Positions 1 to 8,293 of a stretch of 64,000 nt of DNA are shown one piece after another. The stretch comes from Moritella sp. PE36 (GTDB lineage Bacteria; Pseudomonadota; Gammaproteobacteria; Enterobacterales; Moritellaceae), in contig NZ_ABCQ01000018.1 in assembly GCF_000170855.1 (NCBI RefSeq), positions 18,594 to 82,593 of the forward strand. The letters run 5' to 3'. The notes under the pieces were generated by a model. The model was not told the origin of the DNA. It was given only the letters and a program-made list of their open reading frames with translations, and did not search any database. Both the position numbers and the translations under genes were made by a program. Numbering within the stretch: the stretch's first letter is position 1; each line of letters begins with the position of its first letter.

Positions 1-390
1 AGTGACTTGAACTGATGTCCAAGAATGACCTGATAACACCAAGAGACCAGCAAAAATACCTAAGTTTTTAATGAAGTTTTGCATTTCATGCGCCCCTTCT
101 AAGCCCGTTAAGTTCCAGAAATCATGTAAATTAACATTAATAACCAGTACTAATCCTGCCAGCATTAGCGCAACGATAGCAGTATAACGATTGGCAATAA
201 GCAAGATAGCTGCAACAATCTGGAATACGCCTGCCGCCGCTAGCAGCACAGGTACAAACGGCATGTTATGCTTTTCCATTAAACCGATATGCATGTCCCA
301 AGATACAAACTTCATAATGCCTGGAATTAAGAAGTACAACGCCAACATGATGCGGCCAACGGTTAATAACACCTTATTCATCTTATTCAT
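1..390 (-). CDS. DoxX family membrane protein (3' end beyond window)
   Basis: The reverse strand reads open from an ATG at 390 to the window edge, about 130 codons, so the C-terminus is missing. The N-terminus reads MNKMNKVLLTVGRIMLALYF, and several hydrophobic helices follow, with the LIPGIMKF-type segment usual for small DoxX/DoxD membrane proteins. A second in-frame ATG at 381 is an equally possible start. The start codon lies directly after the ohr stop codon, so the two genes are very probably one operon. DoxX-type proteins are often found with thiol or peroxide stress genes, which fits the neighbour, but no precise function can be assigned. Family assignment is good; exact role unknown. 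Confidence 0.75.
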   Translation of the reverse strand, partial: MNKMNKVLLTVGRIMLALYFLIPGIMKFVSWDMHIGLMEKHNMPFVPVLLAAAGVFQIVAAILLIANRYTAIVALMLAGLVLVINVNLHDFWNLTGLEGAHEMQNFIKNLGIFAGLLVLSGHSWTSVQVT

Positions 391-391
391 C

Positions 392-814
392 TTATGCTTG
401 ACCCTTTACGCTAAGTTGCACATCAATATTACCGCGAACTGCGTTTGAATAAGGGCAAACCTGATGTGCTGTCGCCACTAATTTTTCAGCATCAGCTTGG
501 GGTAATGCTAACTCAATAGCAAGGCTGACTGTTAACGCAAAACCACCCGTCGCATTAGGACCAATCCCCACTTCTGCAGATACCGGCGCAGCAGTAATTT
601 TAATTTTCATTTCACGTGCTACATGCAGGATAGCATTCGAAAAACAAGCTGCATAACCCGCAGCGAATAACTGTTCTGGATTTGTCGCAGCGCCCGTGCC
701 GCCCATTTCTTTTGGATAGCTTAGTTCTAACGATAGCATACCGTCATCTGTTGCTACTTGACCGTTACGACCAGCTGATGCGGTTGCAGTTGTGGTATAA
801 AGTGTTGTCATCAT
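392..814 (-). CDS. ohr: Organic hydroperoxide resistance protein Ohr (OsmC family)
   Basis: A 140-residue protein of the Ohr branch of the OsmC superfamily. These are cytoplasmic thiol peroxidases that reduce organic and fatty-acid hydroperoxides using two cysteines. Both cysteines are visible, in AAGYAACFSNA (about residue 57) and HQVCPYSNA (about residue 119), and the length is normal. Two ATGs stand in tandem; the second (811) sits at better spacing from AGGA. Two copies of the palindrome ATTGCGCGCAA lie upstream (844-855 and 901-911). They are likely operators for a peroxide-sensing OhrR-type repressor, though no ohrR gene is in the window. The DoxX gene follows directly and should be co-transcribed. 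Confidence 0.95.
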   Translation of the reverse strand: MMTTLYTTTATASAGRNGQVATDDGMLSLELSYPKEMGGTGAATNPEQLFAAGYAACFSNAILHVAREMKIKITAAPVSAEVGIGPNATGGFALTVSLAIELALPQADAEKLVATAHQVCPYSNAVRGNIDVQLSVKGQA

Positions 815-843
815 AAATTCCTATAAAATATAGCTTGAGTTAG

Positions 844-912
844 ATTGCGCGCAATTCAATTACCCTCACTATATTCTTGATAGAACTAAATTACAACTAC
901 ATTGCGCGCAAC
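844..912 (-). promoter_or_regulatory. Twin palindromic operator upstream of ohr
   Basis: ATTGCGCGCAAT occurs at 844-855 and ATTGCGCGCAAC at 901-912, with centres 57 bp apart. Both hold the perfect 10-bp palindrome TTGCGCGCAA. They lie 30-100 bp upstream of ohr, where a dimeric repressor such as OhrR would act. The duplication and position are seen directly; the identity of the regulator is inferred. Confidence 0.55.
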
Positions 913-944
913 TTATATTTATAATTGAAACTCTAGAGAGTAAA

Positions 945-975
945 AAGCCCCGCCATGAGGGACATGACGGGGCTT
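945..975 (-). terminator. Rho-independent terminator of the DUF3332 gene
   Basis: The stem AAGCCCCGCCATG (945-957) pairs with CATGACGGGGCTT (963-975) across a 5-nt loop with one wobble pair. On the reverse strand it is followed by TTTTT, so it terminates the gene ending at 1005. Confidence 0.8.
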
Positions 976-1004
976 ATATAATAAAACAAAACAAAAAATA
1001 AAAT

Positions 1005-1544
1005 TTATAGACTTGCGACGTGATCCAGCAGCTGTTGGTTATTTGCAACAGCAACTAAGCGACCTTGATTGTAAAAAGCAACATCATTATTAGCTAAACG
1101 TTTGCCAATAATTGACTGTTCACTGCCGTCAACATAAGCAACCGTTAACTTTAAGCTATCATCATCAAGCACTTCCATTGACGTTGATTGAGTCGATACT
1201 TTTAAATCCTTTAAAGGTGCGCCTGTTAATACGGGATCGAGATCATCATTTATCTTCATCCAAGCTTCAACAGGCGTATCAGCAACAGCAGGTCCCTTCT
1301 TGGTAATCGGATTCGTACCAGTCCAAAACTCAATACTGTTAATCACCATCAGATCAACTAATGCCGTAACGCCATACACAGGTGCAGCCACAACATAGAT
1401 CCCGGCACGGCCATAACGGTTATCAACGGCTTTCAAATTCACGCCCATTGCTAATTGCGTCAGACCCATCTGGCCAATACAACCCGTTAGCCCAGATACA
1501 GATGCTGCGATGATCGTTGCACAAATCATTTTTTTAATTTTCAT
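1005..1544 (-). CDS. DUF3332-like lipoprotein
   Basis: A small exported protein of about 179 residues. It begins MKIKKMICATIIAASVSG and has a lipobox LTGC, so it should be a lipoprotein. A start 12 bases upstream (1556) is possible, but a GGAAAG Shine-Dalgarno-like stretch lies just before the ATG at 1544. The mature part carries conserved hydrophobic segments such as YVVAAPVYGVTALVDL and INSIEFWTGTNP, the pattern I associate with DUF3332 proteins of Vibrio and relatives. A strong terminator follows. Function is unknown. It is transcribed in the same direction as the next lipoprotein gene upstream but probably has its own promoter in the gap. Confidence 0.75.
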   Translation of the reverse strand: MKIKKMICATIIAASVSGLTGCIGQMGLTQLAMGVNLKAVDNRYGRAGIYVVAAPVYGVTALVDLMVINSIEFWTGTNPITKKGPAVADTPVEAWMKINDDLDPVLTGAPLKDLKVSTQSTSMEVLDDDSLKLTVAYVDGSEQSIIGKRLANNDVAFYNQGRLVAVANNQQLLDHVASL

Positions 1545-1615
1545 TTTACTTTCCATTCGTAATTTATAAACATGACTACTTTTAATAAATACGAATTATT
1601 TCAATGTCGTATTTA

Positions 1616-2449
1616 TTACTTTTCCTGTGCCGTAAATTGCCCTAAAGCAATACCGACATTACTGTATAAAGTTAATGTATTATCAATCACTTTATAATTA
1701 TCAGTTTCTGATAATGCGGTTAAAAATTGGATTTCCAAGTTCATTTGTTGAAAACACAATTTCTTTGTTGCTAGCAATTGAGTCAGATTTACGTTACTCG
1801 CGAGTACATCATAACGGCCGCTAAAACGATTGCAGCCAGCAAAGCCAACTACCTTATTATCATCTTGGGTAAACGTAAGGTAAGGCTGTTGCTGAGTCAC
1901 TTCTGCAGTGATCGCTTGCGACCCTAACATCGACAGCTGCCACTGCGTATCAACCAAACTCGCTTGCCCATCATTTTGAACTTCAGCGCGAACCTGTGAC
2001 ACTAAAATTTCACTTGGTTTTAGCCCTTGATTAGCAAATGCATCTACCTGCTGTGTATTGGTAAATAATAACTGACCATCAAGGGTGATCTGCGCGCGCA
2101 AAACATAACGATGCAGCGGCTTAATTTGTGCCTCGTTATAACTTAAATTCACTTGATATGGTGGCGCCCCCACAGCTGTAAAGGTTTGCTCGGCAATCAC
2201 TTCTGCTGGCATATCCATTTTTGAAATGTCTTCTAATATCAAACTCACTTCCGCACCCGGTGGCAGGGCAATGCGCTGTAAATAGAACACATTCGCAGTG
2301 ATAGTCTGTTGTTGGATAATAGCCGCTTGCTCGACCTTAGTTGCTTGTTGGTCTGTGGTTGCACAGCCAGCTAGACTGATTAATAACCCAGTTATAATTG
2401 CAGCAGATAATGCCGTTTTACGATTTAGTAGACGTCTATTTTTTTGCAT
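1616..2449 (-). CDS. YbaY-META two-domain lipoprotein
   Basis: A 277-residue predicted lipoprotein with a positively charged N-terminus, a hydrophobic stretch and lipobox SLAGC near residue 29. Residues about 50-140 match the YbaY-type domain (FYLQRIALPPGAEVSLILED, then PPYQVNLSY and RYVLRAQI). Residues about 165-275 match the META/HslJ domain (LVDTQWQLSML, FAGCNRFSGRYDV, then a second cysteine in KKLCFQQM). Such proteins are envelope or heat-shock-linked with no defined biochemical role. The YbaY domain is closely similar to the C-terminal domain of the amidohydrolase encoded just upstream, so the two genes share a module and were probably created by local duplication. Confidence 0.8.
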   Translation of the reverse strand: MQKNRRLLNRKTALSAAIITGLLISLAGCATTDQQATKVEQAAIIQQQTITANVFYLQRIALPPGAEVSLILEDISKMDMPAEVIAEQTFTAVGAPPYQVNLSYNEAQIKPLHRYVLRAQITLDGQLLFTNTQQVDAFANQGLKPSEILVSQVRAEVQNDGQASLVDTQWQLSMLGSQAITAEVTQQQPYLTFTQDDNKVVGFAGCNRFSGRYDVLASNVNLTQLLATKKLCFQQMNLEIQFLTALSETDNYKVIDNTLTLYSNVGIALGQFTAQEK

Positions 2450-2806
2450 GTAAATAACTACCTTTAAAGAGTATTTTGCACTTATTACTTGAATCCAATA
2501 TCACACTCTCGAGATTAGAGCTAAGCGCATAAATTAGCAAATGATAAAACACTTAGAGATATAAAAGTAATTGCGTAAATACGGGTTAAGAACGATAGCG
2601 CTATAGGTAAATAATTACATATTAAAATATGACGACGCTCGACTCAGTAACGTTTAATAATCAGAGACGGCATAGTACACAATAAAATAAACCATACAAT
2701 AGCACTAAGTATTATAGGGTGAAAAAACCGAGACTATTTCAGCATAATACCCGGTTAGATCAAATTAAGCCTCTATAGAAGAAAGGCTTAAAGTTTAGAA
2801 AGGTGT
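2450..2806. other. Intergenic region with a weak terminator
   Basis: This gap of 357 bases is AT-rich and has no credible open frame on either strand. Near its right end is a hairpin for the amidohydrolase gene (2765-2791). The rest presumably holds the promoter of the lipoprotein gene, but no convincing -35/-10 pair was identified. Confidence 0.5.
2765..2791 (-). terminator. Possible terminator after the amidohydrolase gene
   Basis: TTAAGCCT (2765-2772) pairs with AGGCTTAA (2784-2791) over an 11-base loop. On the reverse strand it is followed by only a short T-run (TTTGATC), so it is a moderate candidate. Confidence 0.45.
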
Positions 2807-5161
2807 TTACTGTGGCGAAGATAACTCTAGTTCAGGTACTTGCTCTAGACTATTATCGACTGTTGTAGGCGGCTGTGGGATGGCCTTAACAATTAACTCA
2901 AATAACTGCCCTGACAGCTTATTCAACGCGGGTAAATCTAACGTCGCTGAGTATAAAGGTTTACCATTATTTTCGATTCTAGCCCTCACAACATACTCAC
3001 CATTGTTATCGAACAATGCCGGATCGTATTGTAACGAGATATTGTAAGGTGGTGGTGTGGTCGCCGCGACGGTTATCTGCCCCAACATTGAACTGCTAAT
3101 ATCCGTTTTAGAGATATCTTCAAGGGTCACGGTGATCGTAGAGGATGCAGGTAAAGCCGTGCGTTCTAGATACATCACCCGTACTTCTAAATGTTGTTTT
3201 TTAGGCGCAACGGCAACCGTATTCACTTGATCTTCAAACACTACGCCCCATACCGGGATATCTTTAATCTGCATCGGCGTGACTTTTAATGGATTTTGCT
3301 CAAGTAAAGTAAAGTTAGCGGTTTTACCAACGACGATCGATCCAATTTTATCTTCTAACCTTAACGTATGCGCCGCGTTAATGGTAATCGCTTGCATCGC
3401 TTGATACGCAGTAATACGCTCTTGCTGTGAAACCTTATTTAGACCCGATGTGACACGGTTCACCGCTGTCCACGCTAACGTTAACGGCTCCATTGGTGCC
3501 ATTGAAAAATCGGAATGGAATGAAACCGGCACATTGCTCTGCATTAAACTATTAACGCGCACTAAATTTTCGGCACGCTCGCTGCCTAATCCAAAATCCG
3601 AATATTTATCCGCTAATGCCCATAAATAATACGGGTTAACCGATGCTTCGATGTCTAATTTTGCTAGCTGAGTCACTTGCTCTTTAGTAAAGTAGCCCAT
3701 GTGATGTAAGGTAAATCGATGATCTTCACGCGCTAATTTAACCTGATCCGCTTGGTTAAAATCCAGCACTTGTTGGATCCCTAAGTCACCATTAGCATGC
3801 ACATGGATCTGATAGCCATTTTGCCAATAAAAACTAAGTTGCTGCTGGAATAGATCCAACGGTGTCATCCACTCACCTTCATGACCGTCTAAATAACCAT
3901 CTTTCATTTGCATTAACTGAGAGTAGATAGCCCCATCAGAGAATAGCTTCACTTGCTTAGGTAAGAACTTAATGTTGTCGGTATTGTATTCAGCTTCTAA
4001 CGTTTCCATGAACGCTAATGCTTTCTGATTGCTCTGGCCATTGGCATTATATAAATACGTACCACTCGGAATAAGAAAGACATCATAAGGTGGTTTTTGA
4101 TCCATTTCTGATTTTAATAACTGGTATTCCAAATCAAAATTAGTACTTGGGAAACCCGGTTCTGCGATGGTGGTGATGCCATTTTTAAGCACTAATTTAG
4201 ACATGATGCTTAACCCTAACTTATAACTTTCAGGATTAATAAAATCAGCCGTAATCTTAGGTAATAATGCTAACCAGCCACCTTCATAAAAATGACCTTT
4301 TTCCCAATCAACTTGCGGGTTGTCAGCAAAGTCGTCTTGCTTAATACCAAACTTGTTAATCGCGGCATTATTCAAGAATATTTCATGGAAAGAGCGGTGG
4401 ATGATCGCAACAGGTTTGTCTGGCGACAGTTCATTTAACATCTCACGGGTTAACTCACCATGCCAAAGTTGATGATAACCCCAAACAAAAAATACCTTAT
4501 CTTGGGCAGCATTGGCATCAATCGATTGCTTTAAACGTTCAAGATAAGCAAAATGACCAGATACCCCTTTTTTAACCTCATTAGGTAACACCCAATCATA
4601 TGGGGCAATAATTTCATTTGGCAGCATAATAGCCGCAATGGAAGGATGTACGTGCGGTTCGACAAAACCCGGTAACATGGTTTTCCCGCTAATATTAATG
4701 AGTTTAGTATTATCGCCACTGAGCTTCATCGCATCGATTTTAGCGCCAATAAAGATGATTTTTTTATCTTTGGTCGCGACCGATTCAGTATAACTAGGCT
4801 CCACACCTGCCATCGTCAAAATATCACCGCCAAAATAAATAGCATCAGCAATAACGGGTAATACTTTGATTGGTGATACTTCGGCACTTTTTAGTGGTAA
4901 ATCGCTAGAGTCCGGCGTTTGTACACCAGCATTATCAATGCCTTTAGTTGTCTCTACCGTGTTTGCTTTATTTGCTGTTAATGGCGTGGCGGCTGTCTCA
5001 TCTGAGACCGTATTCGAAACAATGTTAGCTTCGGTGTTAGCCATTTCGTGTGCATGAGCTTGTATACCAAGCAATAGACCGCACAAGAGTGTAATTTGCA
5101 TAAGCCATTGCACAAAAACAGAAAACGATTGAATAGGGCTAACGAAGCCTTGAGTTGACAT
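2807..5161 (-). CDS. Exported amidohydrolase (YtcJ/amidohydrolase-3 type) fused to a C-terminal YbaY domain
   Basis: A 784-residue protein. A hydrophobic segment near residues 20-37 (WLMQITLLCGLLLGIQAHAH) looks like a signal peptide, followed by a low-complexity Thr/Ala/Asn linker. Residues about 105-640 form a metal-dependent amidohydrolase of the YtcJ type: MLPGFVEPHVHPSIAA gives the first metal-binding HxH, YQIHVHANGD and FTLHHMGY give later histidines, and VSFHSDFSMAP the catalytic Asp. Residues about 650-760 are a separate YbaY-like domain (VRVMYLERTALPASSTITVT, PPPYNISLQYD, YVVRARI). The start has GGAG 8 bases upstream. The substrate is unknown. An amidohydrolase with a YbaY tail is unusual; the adjacent lipoprotein has the same module. 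Confidence 0.8.
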   Translation of the reverse strand: MSTQGFVSPIQSFSVFVQWLMQITLLCGLLLGIQAHAHEMANTEANIVSNTVSDETAATPLTANKANTVETTKGIDNAGVQTPDSSDLPLKSAEVSPIKVLPVIADAIYFGGDILTMAGVEPSYTESVATKDKKIIFIGAKIDAMKLSGDNTKLINISGKTMLPGFVEPHVHPSIAAIMLPNEIIAPYDWVLPNEVKKGVSGHFAYLERLKQSIDANAAQDKVFFVWGYHQLWHGELTREMLNELSPDKPVAIIHRSFHEIFLNNAAINKFGIKQDDFADNPQVDWEKGHFYEGGWLALLPKITADFINPESYKLGLSIMSKLVLKNGITTIAEPGFPSTNFDLEYQLLKSEMDQKPPYDVFLIPSGTYLYNANGQSNQKALAFMETLEAEYNTDNIKFLPKQVKLFSDGAIYSQLMQMKDGYLDGHEGEWMTPLDLFQQQLSFYWQNGYQIHVHANGDLGIQQVLDFNQADQVKLAREDHRFTLHHMGYFTKEQVTQLAKLDIEASVNPYYLWALADKYSDFGLGSERAENLVRVNSLMQSNVPVSFHSDFSMAPMEPLTLAWTAVNRVTSGLNKVSQQERITAYQAMQAITINAAHTLRLEDKIGSIVVGKTANFTLLEQNPLKVTPMQIKDIPVWGVVFEDQVNTVAVAPKKQHLEVRVMYLERTALPASSTITVTLEDISKTDISSSMLGQITVAATTPPPYNISLQYDPALFDNNGEYVVRARIENNGKPLYSATLDLPALNKLSGQLFELIVKAIPQPPTTVDNSLEQVPELELSSPQ

Positions 5162-5251
5162 TACGCCACTCCCTTATAACTCAGTGAAAGTATGCATAAA
5201 ATAACATATCAGTCGCTATAAGACCATAAAATCACCGTCACAGATGGGCTG

Positions 5252-6337
5252 TTAACTAGCCACTTTTTCTAGTTCATATTCACATTGCGCTACAAACTTA
5301 CCAATTTCAATGTATGCCTCATCCGCCTCTTCTAAATCAAATAGATGCCAAACATGCAACATATTCGACCATGTCTGCAAGCGTACGTTAGAACCTTGTG
5401 AGCGGGCTTTATTGGTATAACGGCGAGAATCATCAACCATCATTTCGGTATCACTGGCCTGGATCAAAATGGGAGGTAAACCAGATAAATTGGCGAAAAT
5501 AGGTGATACTTGTGGATCACGGGGGTTCATACGGAAAAGTATAGCGACCCAAATAAGTAACACAAACTGAGGAAAATGGTGAAACTTACCCAGAAACGGA
5601 TGCAACAGGAAATCAGTTTTAGCGTTATAACTCAAACTGCCATAACTAAAGGTACTATCAATACAAGGACATATCGCAATTGCAGCGTCAACTTGACGAA
5701 TTTTTTGCTGCTTGAGCCAACCAATAAGCGCAAGGGTTAAGTTGCCACCAGCAGAATCACCTGCAACATAAATTCGATGACACACTTGCGGATTATTTGG
5801 ATTATTAGCCAGTAACCATTGATACGCATAGCGGCAATCTTGAATGCCCTTCACTCGTTTACCATCTGGGATCATGGCATAACTCACCGCAAAGACAGCG
5901 ACACCGAGCTCACGAGCTAAACGCTCTGTCACTACTCGGTGACTCTTAGGACTGCCAACCGCAAAACCACCGCCATGAATATAAAGTAAGCGCTTATTTA
6001 CATCACTATTTTTATTTATCACCCACTCGCCCATAATGCGATGACCTTGAAAGCTTGTTGCGACGGGGATGATCACACAATCTAATTCAACATCACCTAA
6101 ACGATCAATATTTTTACGCAATGCATAAAGATACTTACTCGGTTTAATAAAACTAATTGGTTCCTTTATACTTTCAATAAGTTCCAGTGCTTGAGGATAT
6201 TTATACGAAGGTGTCGGGCGGTAAAAGGTAGCACTTAAATCAGCACTATCATATTGGCGAAGATCTTCACCATATAGATTACGTATCAACAACAAAAAAA
6301 TAACTAAAACGACAATAGCAGTAATCAAAAACCACAT
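5252..6337 (-). CDS. Alpha/beta hydrolase, hormone-sensitive-lipase-type esterase
   Basis: About 361 residues. It carries the HSL-family oxyanion motif HGGGFAVG and the nucleophile elbow GDSAGGNL, then the acid region QASDTEMMVDD and a C-terminal histidine in NMLHVWHLF, so the triad is intact. The N-terminus (MWFLITAIVVLVIFLLLI) is one membrane anchor or uncleaved signal. A start 60 bases upstream is possible, but GGGAG lies 8 bases before the ATG at 6337, which is therefore preferred. It should hydrolyse short-chain carboxyl esters; the natural substrate is unknown. It has no clear partner among its neighbours. Confidence 0.85.
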   Translation of the reverse strand: MWFLITAIVVLVIFLLLIRNLYGEDLRQYDSADLSATFYRPTPSYKYPQALELIESIKEPISFIKPSKYLYALRKNIDRLGDVELDCVIIPVATSFQGHRIMGEWVINKNSDVNKRLLYIHGGGFAVGSPKSHRVVTERLARELGVAVFAVSYAMIPDGKRVKGIQDCRYAYQWLLANNPNNPQVCHRIYVAGDSAGGNLTLALIGWLKQQKIRQVDAAIAICPCIDSTFSYGSLSYNAKTDFLLHPFLGKFHHFPQFVLLIWVAILFRMNPRDPQVSPIFANLSGLPPILIQASDTEMMVDDSRRYTNKARSQGSNVRLQTWSNMLHVWHLFDLEEADEAYIEIGKFVAQCEYELEKVAS

Positions 6338-6593
6338 GTTCACAACTCCCAGTCTGTGTTTAAAGAACAACAACCAATACCAAGCAATTAACCGCAACTA
6401 AAGCGATAACAGTATTATTCAAAAAAAACAATCCGGCAGCGTCGATAACACCATGAAAACGCTAGCTTGACCGCAAAATATTCATTGCAATGTGAAGCTA
6501 GCTCACAACATCGGTCATCCACCAAAACATCAACGACACACAGTGCCTATATACCCAAATTAGTTCAGGGAAACCACTGGTTCACGACATTCG

Positions 6594-7757
6594 TTAGTTT
6601 AAAATGACTAAATCATCTATTTGCACATTGGCCGTTGGTTGCCTATCAGTGGTCTTCAAACTCGCTTGCTGGTCGTAAAGTTTCGTTACTTCAACTTCGC
6701 TACTACTATTAGTCTCTTTTTTACGGCTGATACCAAACTGATCAACATAACTGCCTGTATGCTTGATCATAAATTTATCACCTAATTTTAGACCATTATT
6801 ACGACCTATATTAATTTCCACTTCATTACCATCCACAGCAATAACACGCGCTTCAACCAATTTACATTGCAAACTGGCATCTAAATCGAATAATACATCG
6901 TCAATAATTAACTGCAAAGATTGGCCAAACTCAGAGCGCCAAAATTTTAACGTATCCGTATCCACAATGCGGTGCTTCGCAAATTCCCACTTAGTGACTT
7001 TGCTGTAGTTACGATCAAATAATAAACTACCATTAAAACCATCAAAAACTTGTATATTCAAGCGGAAATTACGCTCAGGCAAATCATCCGCGAATATTTT
7101 CGCGATACCATTAACAGCAGGTTTAAATGTCGATAAGTCTGTAATTGTGCCCAAAATAATATACTGACTATCTGCTGACTTGCTGATTTGCTTAACTTCT
7201 TGTCCAGTTAAATTGCCTCGCAGCGGCAAAGAACTGCCGCTAAAACCGATGTTTTGATTAATAAATTCACGAGCATCAAAAGTTTGACTATTTTTACGCA
7301 GACTTTGGTACAACAAACGACTAAAAGATTCGTTAATATTGTAGATACCACCATAACTGGCTTGTTCACGGTGCCTGATACCAAAACGTAATAACGACAC
7401 TGATTTTTGATAACCCGCACTTAAGCATTTATTACGGTCTGCAACGATATCCGTTACAATTTGCACCCTGATTTTATCTAATTTAATCGATTCACTTTTT
7501 AATCGGATATCCCTCACCTCACCATCCATACGGATCTGAAAGCTATCAGATAATATCCTACCGCCGTTAAAAGATTGTAAGCTAGAAACCGATGCGCCTG
7601 CATATAATAGTGCTTGTTTCAATGCATTGCGTACCGCTAACTCTCGTGCAATATCAACGTCACCGTCAATAATTATCGCCTCACCCTCAACCTCATACCA
7701 TTCAGCATGTAGAGTGAACGAACAACAAATTAGCAATAGTAGTAGCAGTTTTTTCAT
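6594..7757 (-). CDS. flgT: Flagellar assembly protein FlgT
   Basis: About 387 residues with a signal peptide (MKKLLLLLLICCSFTLHA) and the sequence of FlgT, a periplasmic protein that builds the H ring around the LP ring of sodium-driven polar flagella in Vibrio. The N-terminal domain has WYEVEGEAIIIDGDVDIARE and ALKQALLYAGA. The C-terminal part has GRNNGLKLGDKFMI. It is divergent from flgO and flgP, as in Vibrio. A sigma-54 promoter (7797-7813, reverse strand) puts transcription start about 30 bases before the ATG. An in-frame ATG at 7769 is an alternative start. No other flagellar genes lie nearby. Confidence 0.9.
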   Translation of the reverse strand: MKKLLLLLLICCSFTLHAEWYEVEGEAIIIDGDVDIARELAVRNALKQALLYAGASVSSLQSFNGGRILSDSFQIRMDGEVRDIRLKSESIKLDKIRVQIVTDIVADRNKCLSAGYQKSVSLLRFGIRHREQASYGGIYNINESFSRLLYQSLRKNSQTFDAREFINQNIGFSGSSLPLRGNLTGQEVKQISKSADSQYIILGTITDLSTFKPAVNGIAKIFADDLPERNFRLNIQVFDGFNGSLLFDRNYSKVTKWEFAKHRIVDTDTLKFWRSEFGQSLQLIIDDVLFDLDASLQCKLVEARVIAVDGNEVEINIGRNNGLKLGDKFMIKHTGSYVDQFGISRKKETNSSSEVEVTKLYDQQASLKTTDRQPTANVQIDDLVILN

Positions 7758-7796
7758 TTTTAATCGCATATGAATTTTGAATATGTCTATTTTAAA

Positions 7797-7813
7797 AGCA
7801 ACATTTGTACCAG
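7797..7813 (-). promoter_or_regulatory. Sigma-54 promoter of flgT
   Basis: On the reverse strand CTGGTACAAATGTTGCT matches the -24/-12 consensus YTGGCACGNNNNTTGCW at 11 of 13 fixed positions, with GG and GC exactly 10 bases apart. The implied start is about 12 bases downstream, just before flgT. RpoN control of this class of flagellar gene is known in Vibrio; usage here is inferred. Confidence 0.75.
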
Positions 7814-7901
7814 ATCAAATTTTTCTGAATATAAAACCGTATCTAGGTTAATTTAATAGATAATAACGCTATCATAATAAAAATTAAGTTGTATCCATTT
7901 A

Positions 7902-7918
7902 TTGGCAAGTAATTTGCT
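7902..7918 (+). promoter_or_regulatory. Sigma-54 promoter of the flgO-flgP operon
   Basis: TTGGCAAGTAATTTGCT matches the sigma-54 consensus at all fixed positions except one, with GG (7904-7905) and GC (7916-7917) correctly 10 bases apart. It sits about 67 bases upstream of the first gene of the operon. Together with the reverse-strand site at 7797-7813 it makes a divergent RpoN promoter pair. Confidence 0.8.
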
Positions 7919-7984
7919 AGTGTTTATGTATATCTCTAACGATGTATCCTTATAATCACGCATAGCATAATTTTAGGAACTAAT

Positions 7985-8254
7985 ATGAAGCGTTTTTTAC
8001 TACCGTTATTAGCGGTTGTGTTGACTTCAGCCTGTACTGTGATTGAAGAGCCTAATCACGTTTTATTGACTGGCGCAAATACCACAGTGCAGCCTGTCAT
8101 TATTAAACAAGTTATTATTCAACCTATTTATCAGCCAAATGGGCATAATGCAAATATGGCACAAAGTATGCTAACTAAAGAACAGTATAATAATATATTT
8201 AGAAGTCCTTATACCTACCCTTACCGCCGTGACATTTCAACCAGCGGTAAATAA
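7985..8254 (+). CDS. Small predicted lipoprotein upstream of flgO
   Basis: An 89-residue protein beginning MKRFLLPLLAVVLTSACTVI, with a clear lipobox (TSAC) giving a mature lipoprotein of about 73 residues. It contains the run PVIIKQVIIQPIYQPN and a basic tail. I do not recognise a family. It is the first gene after the sigma-54 promoter and lies 39 bases before flgO on the same strand, so it is very likely co-transcribed with flgO and flgP and may be an outer-membrane part of the polar flagellar basal body. That role is inferred only from position and lipidation. Confidence 0.75.
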   Translation: MKRFLLPLLAVVLTSACTVIEEPNHVLLTGANTTVQPVIIKQVIIQPIYQPNGHNANMAQSMLTKEQYNNIFRSPYTYPYRRDISTSGK

Positions 8255-8293
8255 CGGTTTAATGACAATAATTAAAGCATTTAAGGAAGTAAC

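Noticed and set aside
6491..6507. TGTGA and TCACA half-sites resembling a CRP site upstream of the esterase gene
   Set aside because: The two halves are 7 bases apart, while CRP needs 6, so the match is off by one.
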